This document shows, one piece after another, positions 1 to 9,104 of a DNA stretch of 64,000 nt. Position 1 is the stretch's first letter; each line of letters begins with the position of its first letter. The position numbers were made by a program, and so were the translations under genes. The stretch comes from Sphingobacterium gobiense (GTDB taxonomy: Bacteria; Bacteroidota; Bacteroidia; Sphingobacteriales; Sphingobacteriaceae), in contig NZ_PVBS01000001.1 in assembly GCF_002980575.1 (NCBI RefSeq), positions 2,011,850 to 2,075,849 on the forward strand, read 5' to 3'. The notes under the pieces were generated by a model. The model was not told where the DNA came from, searched no databases, and saw only the letters and a program-made list of their open reading frames with translations.

Positions 1-1107
1 AACATAGGGCGATCATACAACTACCCCCACGTAGCTGCCGCCCATTGGGTACTGTATCGTTTAGCGAGGAACTATAACAAACTCGTGTCGGACGAAAACT
101 GGGAAACCTATCTCGACCGTGCTTATCACACCGCGTTGGCAATGGTGGAAAAAGCACCTCACTATGCCCAATTCGGACAAATGGAGGGAAGTATCTTTTT
201 GATTATCTTGACAGACTTGAAAAAAGAAGGTCTGCACGAATCTGCGGAGAGGCTTGAAGAAATCATGAAAGAACGCGCCTTACATTGGAAATCCTTGAAC
301 TATCCATTCGGTAGTGAAATGCCATGGGATTCTACAGGTCAGGAAGAAGTCTACTTATGGTCACGTTATTTCGGGTTCGACGATAAAGCGCAGACGACAC
401 TGCATGCTATTTTAGCCTATATGCCTACCGTCCCGCATTGGGGGTATAACGGCAGTGCCAAACGGTATTGGGATTTTGTATATGGCGGCAAACTTTCCCG
501 CATCGAACGGCAGTTACACCATTATGGTTCGGCACTAAATGCTATTCCCGTGTTGACTGCATACAGAAGTAACCCCGAGGATTTCTATTTACTACGTGTC
601 GGACACGCAGGAACGATGGGCGCTTTAGCCAATGTTACGGAAGACGGATTCGGCCCGGCAGCGTTTCACTCGTACCCATCGACATTAGCAAACGATGGGA
701 TAAGTGGCGATTATGGCACCGGCTTTTACGGCTACGCAGTTAATTCGGGCACTTATATTATCAAACACCCTGAATTTGGATGGCTTTCTTTCAGCGGAAA
801 CCTCACGGAAACAAAAAATACTGTTCAAGTGACACTCACATCTGCATCCAGGGCACGTTTATTTCTCGCCGAAGAAAAACTCTGGCTGACAACGGACGCC
901 GGAGAAATTTCATCATTAACCTATTATCCCAGTACGAAAGAGATCGAACTAACAATAAGCGGCGATTCCGTTGATATTGTCCCTCATGTGTTGTTAAACA
1001 TCGAAGGTGAAAATGCGTATATAGTAGATGGTGTTCAAAAAGATAAACAGGGCCGGTACCCTATACCTAACACTTCCCGGAAAATTAAATTAATTCAAAA
1101 AAGATAA
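1..1107 (+). CDS. DUF5695-type protein, C-terminal part (5' end off window)
   Basis: The frame is open from base 1; it runs NIGRSYNYPHVAAAHWVLYR and continues without a break into the protein that could otherwise be started at a GTG at 85, so the real start lies left of the window. The aromatic-rich sequence with helical-toroid-like stretches followed by a beta-rich C-terminal domain resembles large secreted Bacteroidota proteins of the DUF5695 type, thought to act on carbohydrates. About 368 residues are visible. No catalytic residues can be assigned. The family call rests on remembered similarity; a different glycan-active family with an alpha/alpha toroid is possible. Confidence 0.6.
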   Translation, partial: NIGRSYNYPHVAAAHWVLYRLARNYNKLVSDENWETYLDRAYHTALAMVEKAPHYAQFGQMEGSIFLIILTDLKKEGLHESAERLEEIMKERALHWKSLNYPFGSEMPWDSTGQEEVYLWSRYFGFDDKAQTTLHAILAYMPTVPHWGYNGSAKRYWDFVYGGKLSRIERQLHHYGSALNAIPVLTAYRSNPEDFYLLRVGHAGTMGALANVTEDGFGPAAFHSYPSTLANDGISGDYGTGFYGYAVNSGTYIIKHPEFGWLSFSGNLTETKNTVQVTLTSASRARLFLAEEKLWLTTDAGEISSLTYYPSTKEIELTISGDSVDIVPHVLLNIEGENAYIVDGVQKDKQGRYPIPNTSRKIKLIQKR

Positions 1108-1133
1108 TCGGCTATTCCGGCTTCTGATTATTG

Positions 1134-1167
1134 ACGCAGATAGATTACTAAAAGTAAATATCTGCGT
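1134..1167 (+). terminator. possible terminator hairpin after the DUF5695 gene
   Basis: Inverted repeat ACGCAGATA (1134-1142) / TATCTGCGT (1159-1167), with a second inner pairing TTACT/AGTAA. It is followed by only a short T-rich stretch (TTTGCATTTATT), so it is a weak candidate. It lies 27 bases after the stop codon. Confidence 0.45.
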
Positions 1168-1277
1168 TTTGCATTTATTACTCCCAATAAAAAAAGCTCC
1201 ATATAAAAATTAAGGCAAGATAATTGCTTTCGTTATCCGGTTTTTAATGTAATGCGTTAATAATTTAATACACAAAT

Positions 1278-1970
1278 ATGAAAAAAGGTATATTTTCCGC
1301 TTTTATTTTATTCGTTTTTTTCTCGACACAGGACGTCTTCGCTCAATTTTCGCGTCCCATAAGTGTCGGTGCAGGAGCAGGTGGTACAATGGTTTGGGCT
1401 GATTTAGGAAATACGGATACGCGATTTGCGGGATACGTAGAAGCAGAAGGATTAATAACCCCTTTTATTTCCATTGGGGTTAAAGGAGAAAAAGGGGTGT
1501 TAAGCGCTTATGGATGGAACAGTGATTTTGAGAACCGTTATCACGCCATTAATGCCAATGCGAAAGTTAGACTTGGCCAGTTTTTATCCCTTCCACCTAA
1601 CTACAGTTATTATACACTAGGGGCCAGTACATTCAGCAAGATACTTGCCAACATCTATATAGGCGCCGGTGTGGGAGTCATGAAAAATAGTATTGACCAC
1701 CGCATAGATCCTAGTTACCGGACATCTATCGAAAATGTCGGTGGAGAAATTTCAGAAGATTTAAACTCCCATCAATTGGCTATCCCGCTCAACATAGGAC
1801 TAGACATACCTATCGGACGCACACTATACGGTCCGCGTTGGGCAATAAACATCAATTATCAGCAATCTCTGCTTCCCAAAGATAACGTTGATGGTGTTAT
1901 TAATAGCAAGATGGATCAGTATTCCTATCTTTCTGTAGGTGTAAAATTAGCCTTGTTTAACCGTAATTAA
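1278..1970 (+). CDS. predicted outer-membrane beta-barrel protein, first gene of the gldK cluster
   Basis: A 230-residue protein with a signal peptide (MKKGIFSAFILFVFFSTQDVFA, cleavage before QFSRP), followed by alternating hydrophobic/polar strands with Gly and aromatic residues and ending in a typical barrel strand (SVGVKLALFNRN). I do not recognise a named family; it lacks the features and length of the PorP/SprF type. It lies 26 bases upstream of gldK in the same direction, so it probably shares a transcript with gldK and gldN and may be a type IX secretion accessory, but that role is only inferred from position. Confidence 0.7.
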   Translation: MKKGIFSAFILFVFFSTQDVFAQFSRPISVGAGAGGTMVWADLGNTDTRFAGYVEAEGLITPFISIGVKGEKGVLSAYGWNSDFENRYHAINANAKVRLGQFLSLPPNYSYYTLGASTFSKILANIYIGAGVGVMKNSIDHRIDPSYRTSIENVGGEISEDLNSHQLAIPLNIGLDIPIGRTLYGPRWAININYQQSLLPKDNVDGVINSKMDQYSYLSVGVKLALFNRN

Positions 1971-1996
1971 TATCGAACATCCATAGCTTATAAATA

Positions 1997-3295
1997 ATGA
2001 ATAAGAAGAATTTGAGACACAGATTATCCCAGCCTCGAACTATTGTTATCGCTTTGTTAACATCCCTAATAGTTGTAGCAGCTTGTAAATCGAACAATTT
2101 TTATAGCGCGCCAAAAGTATCCGCTTTTAGAGGCGGTAAACTTCCCGCTCCTCCTGGCATGGTTTATGTTCCATCAGGAACCATTCTCTACAAGAGTTCA
2201 TTGGACAGTGGAAATGTAGGCAAGAACATTAGTCTGAGCGCATTTTTCATAGACGAAACGGAAGTAACCAACAAGCAGTACCGTCAGTTTGTAAACTGGG
2301 TAGCGGATTCTGTCGCCGTGACAGATTATCTAAACGATGACCAATACTTTTTAGATATTGTCGGTGAAGACGGTCAACGCCGAATTGATTGGAAACGGGT
2401 AAAACGTGTTTCTCCTTTATGGAAAAGCAATGATCCCTCCATCCAAGAACGATTGGCGCCGATGGTGATTATGAAGGGAGCACGTAGAGCGTTAAACGAA
2501 GAAATTGTTAAATATCGCTTTTCGTATTTAAAATCAAATGGGCGCGAAGAAACGGAGTATGTTACCGATACCGTTCCAGTGATGCCTATAGAGGATATTT
2601 GGTCAAAAGATTTCCCGAATGCACAGCTAGCCTCTATGGATGCCAATTACTTTACCCATGAGTCGTTTGATTATTACCCTGTGGTTGGCGTCACCTGGAA
2701 ACAGGCGCGTGCCTATACCGACTGGCGGGGAAAAGAATTGATGGCAAGCATTATGAAAAATTCTTATCTGAGCGGCTATCACCTTACATTCAGTTTACCG
2801 ACCGAAGCGCAGTGGCAATATGCCGCGGAGGGGAAGTTGGATCCGCGTGATACCATATCAGGAACTCGATTGACGATTGACGGAAAAGAAGGTAAAAAGA
2901 AACTAGCCGTCAACTACAAACAGGGAGAAGGAACGTATTCGCAAGATGGAGCAACCTTTACGGTACCGGCTAAGTCGTATACACCGAATGCATTCGGCAT
3001 TTACAATATGGCTGGAAACGTTGCCGAATGGACACTCGACGCCTATAGCCCTTCTGCTATCGCTTTCGTCAATGACTTGAATCCAGTTCTGTTATATGAT
3101 GCTAATGAAAGTGACAGTGACGCTCTTAAAAGAAAAGTGGTAAGAGGTGGTTCGTGGAAAGATAACGGTGAACAGTTAAATAGCGAAACACGTAATTATG
3201 TCGTCGAATATGAACCTCATTCCTATATCGGGTTCCGCTGTGTAATGTCCGCTTTTGAAATGCCAACAGATCAAAGTAAAACAAGGAGATATTAA
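1997..3295 (+). CDS. gldK: GldK/PorK-type lipoprotein of the type IX secretion system
   Basis: GldK forms, with GldN, the periplasmic ring tethered to the outer membrane in the type IX secretion/gliding machinery. The 432-residue protein has a lipoprotein signal with lipobox VVAAC (Cys30) and a formylglycine-generating-enzyme-like (FGE-sulfatase) fold: PPGMVYVPSGT near residue 52, FFIDETEVTNKQYRQF, then AGNVAEWTLDAY and VVRGGSWKD, ending YIGFRCV. These FGE signatures are characteristic of GldK and GldJ; GldK is preferred because gldN follows after 36 bases and gldL/gldM are next door. It ends in a short charged tail (TDQSKTRRY). Confidence 0.92.
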   Translation: MNKKNLRHRLSQPRTIVIALLTSLIVVAACKSNNFYSAPKVSAFRGGKLPAPPGMVYVPSGTILYKSSLDSGNVGKNISLSAFFIDETEVTNKQYRQFVNWVADSVAVTDYLNDDQYFLDIVGEDGQRRIDWKRVKRVSPLWKSNDPSIQERLAPMVIMKGARRALNEEIVKYRFSYLKSNGREETEYVTDTVPVMPIEDIWSKDFPNAQLASMDANYFTHESFDYYPVVGVTWKQARAYTDWRGKELMASIMKNSYLSGYHLTFSLPTEAQWQYAAEGKLDPRDTISGTRLTIDGKEGKKKLAVNYKQGEGTYSQDGATFTVPAKSYTPNAFGIYNMAGNVAEWTLDAYSPSAIAFVNDLNPVLLYDANESDSDALKRKVVRGGSWKDNGEQLNSETRNYVVEYEPHSYIGFRCVMSAFEMPTDQSKTRRY

Positions 3296-3331
3296 AAGAT
3301 GGAGTGTAGAATTATAAGAAATTTAGCAGAA

Positions 3332-4483
3332 ATGAAAGCACTAATCACAATCGTGTTAATATGCGGGTTTAACTATGCGATAGCACAACAAGAAGTTGAT
3401 ATTTCGCCGCAGCGGGACACCACGACATTGGATACGCTCACACAGGATGTCTTCTTAGGAAACGGACAACAGACTCCCTTATATGATACGGCGAATCAGG
3501 ATATATTAATGGATACCATTCCAGTAACGGACGGTTTCTATCAAGCAAGTAATCTGGAAGACGCGGTTCCGTTTTCCTATCCGAAAGTGAACATGAAAAA
3601 TATCCGCTTTTACAAACGGGTATGGAGAGATATCGATTTATCTAACGAGGAGAATTATATTTATGCTATCCCGGGTGCGTCCTTAATTGAAGCGATCATG
3701 AAAGGAATGAATGAGGGAAAATTAACACCTTACAGTCCAGAAGACGATTCCTTCAAAACAAAAATGACCGCCAGCGAGGGTGTCGCACGTTTCGCCGATA
3801 GTGTGTTGGTTCCGATTTTTGACGAGGAGGGAAATCAGATCGATGCACAGATGGCCTTGAATGAGTTTAACCCTGAGCGTGTTACTAAATTTAGAATTAA
3901 AGAGGATATTTTCTTCGATAAGCAGCGCGGTCGTCTAGAAACGCGTATTATCGGTGTGGCACCGTTAATGGATATTTCTTCTTCTGCAGAGCTTGCAGAA
4001 TCGGTGGGATCAACACCCGCATTCTGGCTATACTTCCCGCAATTGCGCTATACGCTTGTTAAGGTGGATGTCTCCGACCCAGATAGAGGTCTTTATGATA
4101 TGAGCATGGACGACTTGTTTGTTCAACGCAAGTTTGCCAGCACCATTATCCGTGAATCATCGCCTAGCGCTATGCGCCAAGATGCACAATATGCGGAAAA
4201 CGCACTACAGCAGTTGCAAGAAGCCCAACAGATCGAAGACAAATTGGAAGCGTATAAAGAAAAACTTTGGTCCACTCCAAAAGGCGTTAACGCCGAAGAA
4301 CTTGAAAATTACCAACCGCCGGTGCAGCGACAAAATAACACACCGTCTACCAGCAATTCCTCTGGCACAACAACCACAACATCTCAAGAAGCCATGGAAG
4401 CAAATGGAACGGAAACCGAAGTGCAAGAAGAAAATCAAAGTACAGAACAACAACCAATAGAAGAAACGGAAGAACTAGAGTAA
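3332..4483 (+). CDS. gldN: GldN/PorN, type IX secretion ring protein
   Basis: Periplasmic partner of GldK in the type IX secretion ring. An upstream ATG at 3299 would add 11 non-signal residues; the ATG at 3332 starts directly with a signal peptide (MKALITIVLICGFNYAIAQ), so I choose it, giving 383 residues. The conserved GldN body is evident: FYKRVWRDIDLSNEEN, then FRIKEDIFFDKQRGRLETRI near the middle, and YFPQLRY. The last ~56 residues are low-complexity (Q, T, S, E) and end acidic, beyond the usual GldN core. It is followed by a bidirectional terminator and converges on gldM instead of following it. Confidence 0.92.
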   Translation: MKALITIVLICGFNYAIAQQEVDISPQRDTTTLDTLTQDVFLGNGQQTPLYDTANQDILMDTIPVTDGFYQASNLEDAVPFSYPKVNMKNIRFYKRVWRDIDLSNEENYIYAIPGASLIEAIMKGMNEGKLTPYSPEDDSFKTKMTASEGVARFADSVLVPIFDEEGNQIDAQMALNEFNPERVTKFRIKEDIFFDKQRGRLETRIIGVAPLMDISSSAELAESVGSTPAFWLYFPQLRYTLVKVDVSDPDRGLYDMSMDDLFVQRKFASTIIRESSPSAMRQDAQYAENALQQLQEAQQIEDKLEAYKEKLWSTPKGVNAEELENYQPPVQRQNNTPSTSNSSGTTTTTSQEAMEANGTETEVQEENQSTEQQPIEETEELE

Positions 4484-4511
4484 GCGTTAGTATTATACTA
4501 ATATAACGAAA

Positions 4512-4545
4512 AAAAAATGCCACTCATGTTCGAGTGGCATTTTTT
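4512..4545. terminator. bidirectional rho-independent terminator between gldN and gldM
   Basis: Perfect stem AATGCCACTC / GAGTGGCATT with loop ATGTTC, extended by flanking A and T runs on both sides, so it works in both directions. It separates the convergent gldKN and gldLM transcripts. Confidence 0.93.
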
Positions 4546-4563
4546 ATTAACTGTAATTCCCTA

Positions 4564-6102
4564 CTAGTTCGCTGTTAATGCAACAGCATTCAATTGTCTT
4601 GGCGATCCGTCAGGTCCCACCGCGATAATATTATCAAATATCACTCTGGTGCCTGGAACAATTCCGTTGAGCGCTGTTTTCATACTGGAGCTTAACGTTC
4701 CCCCATTCGTAGAAAGGACGATAGCATCTGCCCTTGGTTTGGCGATGATCATACTGAATTTAGTGACCTTAAATTTAGCATCAAAATCAAAGTTATCCAA
4801 CGTTGCAAACACAGCGTTTTGAGCCTTCAGCGCCACCGTTGCCATATTTCCTCCGGTTTTTCCTCCGAACTTAGCAATCGGGTCTGGTATTCTTTTTACT
4901 CTAAATTCCGTAGTGCTCAACGTTTGCACTTTGCCTGGCGCTACTTCCGCCGAAACAGAAACCGTTGCTGTACCAGGCGAACTAACCGTAGCATTATATT
5001 TGCCACCAGAACCGGAAAGCCTACCACCGCCACCATTCAGGCTTACCCGAATTTTATCCGTCGGTGTACCAGGAGCAGAGACAGACAGCGGGTTGTTGAC
5101 ACCGATATAAAGCACATTCATTTTATCCGGTGAGACAACAGCTGAAGGTCTGGCAACTTGATAGGTTTGTTCGGGTGTGTGATATTCTTTTACGGTTCCG
5201 TCCGTCTGTTTAACGTTAATCACCCCAGACCACTTAAAAACACCTTCCCGATTCGTCGGAACAGTATACACGCCCTTTCCGTCCACGACGTTCAATGGTG
5301 CTCCATTGACCGTAATGGTTGGTTGTGATTTGGAATCAGACGCCGTTAGAAAAACCTCCGCAGTGTAAGGCTGTCCTTGAATCAAATAGGATGTTGGTGC
5401 AACCGCTACTGCTGCGAACTTGTCTAAATTCACAACCGCTTGATCCATTTTGCCCAAAATAAGCTTCACGACGTCCGATTCCGCATTCTGCGCATCAACT
5501 TGTATTTTGGTTAGTGTGGTCATGGCAGCTGTCAAGGGTGTTCCACTTCCAAAGTTAACTTCTTCCCATTTCCTTTTGCCATTCACAGCCTTTTCTGGAT
5601 CTTGTGCTTCCAAAGAAAACGAAACAGATTTTCGGTCATCTTCATTCAATAGCGACAATAGTTTTTCACGGGTACTATTTATCTTCTCCTTTAACGCTGC
5701 CCCTCTTTTACCATTAATCATGAGATGAGGTGCTATATCGGCGTTTTCGCGACGAACTAGGTCACCTGTATCGTCGTCGTATCCGCCACCTTGTTTCTCG
5801 AACTCATGTTTCAATTCATAAATGTATTGATCCAGTTCATCGACAACAGCACGAGCCTGTTTAGCTTGTTCATAGATCGGTTTCGCCCGTTCCGGTTCTT
5901 CTTTTAGTTTTGTACTCTCAAATGCAGCAAACAGCTGTTCGACAGAATTGTCGACATTCGTTTTAGAAGCTTCCAGACTGTCGTTGATGTTCTTAAAAGC
6001 ATCTAATATCGAGTTTGGTACATTTAATGCGAGTAAGGCTAGCAATACCAAATATAAAATATTGATCATGCGTTGCCTTGGAGTCTCTCTTCCGTAAGCC
6101 AT
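4564..6102 (-). CDS. gldM: GldM/PorM, type IX secretion motor component
   Basis: GldM forms, with GldL, the inner-membrane proton-driven motor and spans the periplasm to reach the GldKN ring. The 512-residue protein starts MAYGRETPRQRMINILYLVL: a short cytoplasmic N-terminus, one transmembrane helix (residues ~14-32), then the GldM periplasmic segment with LFAAFESTKLKEEPERAKP and later Ig-like beta domains (PTSYLIQGQPYTAEVF, NPLSVSAPGTP, and a C-terminal domain ending NAVALTAN). Length matches the family. It lies 31 bases after gldL in the same direction and is presumably cotranscribed with it. Confidence 0.95.
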   Translation of the reverse strand: MAYGRETPRQRMINILYLVLLALLALNVPNSILDAFKNINDSLEASKTNVDNSVEQLFAAFESTKLKEEPERAKPIYEQAKQARAVVDELDQYIYELKHEFEKQGGGYDDDTGDLVRRENADIAPHLMINGKRGAALKEKINSTREKLLSLLNEDDRKSVSFSLEAQDPEKAVNGKRKWEEVNFGSGTPLTAAMTTLTKIQVDAQNAESDVVKLILGKMDQAVVNLDKFAAVAVAPTSYLIQGQPYTAEVFLTASDSKSQPTITVNGAPLNVVDGKGVYTVPTNREGVFKWSGVINVKQTDGTVKEYHTPEQTYQVARPSAVVSPDKMNVLYIGVNNPLSVSAPGTPTDKIRVSLNGGGGRLSGSGGKYNATVSSPGTATVSVSAEVAPGKVQTLSTTEFRVKRIPDPIAKFGGKTGGNMATVALKAQNAVFATLDNFDFDAKFKVTKFSMIIAKPRADAIVLSTNGGTLSSSMKTALNGIVPGTRVIFDNIIAVGPDGSPRQLNAVALTAN

Positions 6103-6133
6103 TCTTTTCCTTTTTTGTTATAAAATGATTACC

Positions 6134-6949
6134 CTACACACGTGGCTGATTCATCGCCGTCAACATACCGCCATACACGGTATTCAAAGCAGCCAGGTTC
6201 TTAGCCAACTTGTTCACTTCTTCCTTAAATACCTTCGAGTCATCTAGGGATTCATTGAAGTTTTTCATCGTATAACTTAAGCTTTCATAGAATTGATTCA
6301 TGGATTGCAGATGGGATGCCGAATCACGTAATTCCCGCTCGTACATCTCGTTCAACGATTTCAGGTTGTTTGTGAGATTCTGTACCTGCTGGTGATAACC
6401 GGCGGTATCCATATTACTATTGGACATGGCTACGAGATTAGCCGATGCTTTGTCAAAAGCTATGCTGAGATTATCAAATTTTGAACTCGCATGCTTTAAC
6501 TTTTCCGTAAACTCATTTGCTGCGAACGACACATCTGATATTTGGTTGATAGCCGAAACTTTATCACTGAAATCACGCAGGCCTCTTCCTAGATTTTCAA
6601 TCATAACAGGCTCTATCTTCGCGTCGGCAAACATTTTATCTAATGTAGCTGTAGCTGACGGTCCCGCCACTTGATTTTTCTCAGCAAAAGACCGTTGCGG
6701 CAACTCTCCAGCGTAATTCTCATCCAACTCAGGATATACCCTCTCCCATGCGGGCTCTTTTGGAGGTGGATTGAACCCCATCAAGAAAAACAGAAAGGCT
6801 TCCACTGCCAAACCAATACCGATCATATAGTTGGCAAACGAGCCTCCTATATAAAGTATTTTAAACAGAACACCAACAATAACGATACTAGCTCCCCAAG
6901 AGATAGCAACGTGTAACCATCTTGAATTGTCTTTTTTCTTTACGCTCAT
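6134..6949 (-). CDS. gldL: GldL/PorL, type IX secretion motor component
   Basis: Inner-membrane motor partner of GldM. An ATG further upstream (7015) would add 22 hydrophobic residues, but that DNA looks like promoter; the family start is MSVKKKDNSRW at 6949, giving 271 residues. Two transmembrane helices follow (residues ~12-33 and ~40-59). They carry a Lys in helix 1 (K30) and a Glu in helix 2 (E50), matching the charged membrane residues reported as essential for motor function in GldL. After FNPPPKEPAWERVYPE comes a long helical cytoplasmic region with coiled-coil character. It is upstream of and cotranscribed with gldM. Confidence 0.93.
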   Translation of the reverse strand: MSVKKKDNSRWLHVAISWGASIVIVGVLFKILYIGGSFANYMIGIGLAVEAFLFFLMGFNPPPKEPAWERVYPELDENYAGELPQRSFAEKNQVAGPSATATLDKMFADAKIEPVMIENLGRGLRDFSDKVSAINQISDVSFAANEFTEKLKHASSKFDNLSIAFDKASANLVAMSNSNMDTAGYHQQVQNLTNNLKSLNEMYERELRDSASHLQSMNQFYESLSYTMKNFNESLDDSKVFKEEVNKLAKNLAALNTVYGGMLTAMNQPRV

Positions 6950-6989
6950 ATTTTTATTAATTTTTAGTAGCATGATATTGACACGATCC

Positions 6990-7018
6990 CAAAGTACTAG
7001 CAATAAAAATACCACAAA
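6990..7018 (-). promoter_or_regulatory. possible gldL-gldM promoter
   Basis: Reading the minus strand, TTTG (7015-7018) is followed after 18 bases by TACTTTG (6990-6996), close to the Bacteroidota pattern TTTG-N19-21-TAnnTTTG but one base short in the -7 element. It lies 41 bases upstream of the preferred gldL start and argues against the longer start. Confidence 0.35.
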
Positions 7019-7090
7019 TTACGAGCAGCGAGATTTAAGTATTTTTCACGACCTGCAGCATATCAGATAAAAACAGCACCTTATGTATCG

Positions 7091-7963
7091 TTAGAACGTA
7101 CTCAATTTAATAGGTAATGTATATTTTACCCGAACATGGCGTCCATTTTGAACGCCCGGTTTCCATTTTGCTGCTTTTTTCAACACGCGGATAGCCTCAT
7201 CTCCTGTACCGAAACCGATATCCCTCAAAATCGTAATATCCGTTAGAGAGCCATCTGTTTCCACGACAAACGTCGCGATTACACTCCCTTTAATCCCTTG
7301 TTCCAACGCTCTATCGGGATATGTGTAGTTCTTTCCTACCCAATTGACAAATGCAGCCATACCGCCCATGGGTTCTGGCATCACCTGCACCGACACAAAG
7401 GGCTCCCCATTATTTAACGCGCCACCATCAGGATCACCTGTAGCTGTTCCGGTGATGTTTCCTAGTTCTTTTGTCGGACCAAATTCTCCTTTTGCAACAA
7501 AAGAACCACCGTTTACTGGTTTAAGCGTAAGTCGGGCACTGACCTTATCTTTTAGATCATCTTGCGAAGCCACATCTTCGACGGCTCTATTACGATCTGT
7601 TACGACAGGTTCTACAAAACGGATCAGTTCCTGCGCAGGTGGGTCTTGTGCAATCTTTTGGATAGGTTGTTCTGCAGGAAGAATCACTTCCTCTTCTTTC
7701 GGCGTTTCGGGAATTGCCAATTGTTCAATTGTGACGGGCGTATGGTTTTCAATCATTGGAGCCGAGGTATTACCTGGCATTCGGTCGTAAGCATATTTTC
7801 CACCTACCAGTAAGGCAACAGCGAGCATAACTGTAAACAATGCCTTATTCGTAGCTGTCGCAGCATAGCGTCTTAATTCGTACGCACCATACGCTTGGTT
7901 CCGGGAAGAAAAAACAACGTCCAGCCATTCTTTCTCATAAATATCTAATTTGTTGTTCCACAT
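7091..7963 (-). CDS. TonB family energy-transducing protein
   Basis: A 290-residue protein that couples the proton-motive force (via ExbB/ExbD) to TonB-dependent outer-membrane transporters. The N-terminus carries the Bacteroidota TonB signature (WLDVVFSSRNQAYGAYELRR), followed by one transmembrane helix (~residues 38-58), a Pro/Glu/Val-rich periplasmic linker, and the C-terminal TonB fold (FVNWVGKNYTYPDRALEQG, GSVIATFVVETDGSLTDI, ILRDIGFGTGDEAIRVLK). Its position upstream of gldL on the same strand is likely incidental or reflects envelope function; the 140-base gap suggests separate transcription. The client SusC proteins are elsewhere in the window. Confidence 0.93.
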   Translation of the reverse strand: MWNNKLDIYEKEWLDVVFSSRNQAYGAYELRRYAATATNKALFTVMLAVALLVGGKYAYDRMPGNTSAPMIENHTPVTIEQLAIPETPKEEEVILPAEQPIQKIAQDPPAQELIRFVEPVVTDRNRAVEDVASQDDLKDKVSARLTLKPVNGGSFVAKGEFGPTKELGNITGTATGDPDGGALNNGEPFVSVQVMPEPMGGMAAFVNWVGKNYTYPDRALEQGIKGSVIATFVVETDGSLTDITILRDIGFGTGDEAIRVLKKAAKWKPGVQNGRHVRVKYTLPIKLSTF

Positions 7964-8040
7964 AACGAAAAGTGTTAAGGTTTACATCTTTTCTTTTAGG
8001 ATGACAACAAATAAAAAATTCCATAATTTATTTTGTAACG

Positions 8041-9042
8041 CTAAACATGCATCCGTGCCAAAGGTGCGATATCTTGACCGACAAATTCTTTGCGCAGATA
8101 TTTATGATATCCCGCGATAGCAATCATAGCGGCGTTGTCAGTACAGTATTCAAATTTGGGAATGAATACGTTCCAATGGTGTTGTTTTCCCATGGCTAAC
8201 AAGCCTTGACGAAGCCCTGAATTGGCAGATACCCCTCCTGCAATCGCTATATCCCGTACGCCAGTTTGTTTCGTTGCTTTCTTTAGCTTATTCAATAAAA
8301 TCGAAACGATACGCTGTTGTACTGAAGCACATACATCAGTTATATTTTCCATTAAAAAATTGGAATTCTTCTTTTCTTCGGCCTGTACCATATATAAAAT
8401 GGCGGTTTTGAGACCTGAAAAACTGAAATTCAATCCGGAAATCTGCGGTTCGGGCAATTTATATGCGTCTGGATTTCCCTCCTGTGCATATTTATCGATT
8501 AACGGTCCTCCGGGATACGGTAAGTTCAATATTTTAGCTGTTTTGTCGAAGGCTTCTCCGGCTGCATCATCGAGCGTCTGCCCAAGGAGCTCCATTTCAA
8601 AATAGTTTTTCACCAAGACAATCTGCGTATGTCCGCCTGATACGGTAAGACAAAGAAAGGGAAAACTGGGTTTCGGTTCCTCTATAAAATGAGCAAGGAT
8701 ATGTGCTTGCATGTGATTGACTTCAATCAGTGGAATCTGACGAGCCAGCGCAAACGATTTAGCGAAAGACGTCCCGACTAAAAGTGACCCTAAAAGTCCG
8801 GGGCCTCGTGTAAAAGCTACCGCATCCACATCATTTTTATGTATTTTTGCCTGTTGAATGGCTTCATCCACCGTCGGGATGATATGTAGTTGATGTGCAC
8901 GTGATGCTAATTCGGGTACCACACCTCCATATTTTGCATGAATTGCTTGACCAGCAATAATATTTGATTTAATTTCACCGTCTATACAGATAGCGGCGGA
9001 AGTTTCATCACAGGAAGACTCGATACCGAGGATAACAGCCAT
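8041..9042 (-). CDS. tsaD: tRNA N6-adenosine threonylcarbamoyltransferase TsaD
   Basis: Transfers the threonylcarbamoyl group from threonylcarbamoyl-AMP to A37 of ANN-decoding tRNAs, as a complex with TsaB. The 333 residues begin ILGIESSCDETSAAI and contain the metal-binding HMQAH motif (residues ~110-114), the ASKA-fold motif CLTVSGGHTQIVLV, LGQTLDDAAGEAFDKTAK and IAGGVSANSGLR, all diagnostic. Length is normal. It is divergent from tamB across 62 bases, a pairing I recall from other Bacteroidota. TAnnTTTG-like elements lie in that gap but without a clear -33 partner. Confidence 0.97.
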   Translation of the reverse strand: MAVILGIESSCDETSAAICIDGEIKSNIIAGQAIHAKYGGVVPELASRAHQLHIIPTVDEAIQQAKIHKNDVDAVAFTRGPGLLGSLLVGTSFAKSFALARQIPLIEVNHMQAHILAHFIEEPKPSFPFLCLTVSGGHTQIVLVKNYFEMELLGQTLDDAAGEAFDKTAKILNLPYPGGPLIDKYAQEGNPDAYKLPEPQISGLNFSFSGLKTAILYMVQAEEKKNSNFLMENITDVCASVQQRIVSILLNKLKKATKQTGVRDIAIAGGVSANSGLRQGLLAMGKQHHWNVFIPKFEYCTDNAAMIAIAGYHKYLRKEFVGQDIAPLARMHV

Positions 9043-9104
9043 TGTAGAATATTTAAATAGAACACAAAAATATCAAAAAAATACTTAAAATAACGGCGAT
9101 TACC

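Noticed and set aside
1278..1970. PorP/SprF identity for the barrel protein before gldK
   Set aside because: It is shorter and lacks the conserved N-terminal segment I would expect in PorP/SprF; only a general barrel call is supported.
4119..4460. 113-residue plus-strand frame inside gldN
   Set aside because: It lies within gldN in another frame, with Lys/Asn/Gln-rich composition derived from the Q/E/T-rich tail; no evidence of an independent gene.
6950..7015. 22-residue N-terminal extension of GldL
   Set aside because: The extension overlaps a promoter-like region, and the family start is MSVKKKDNSRW at 6949.
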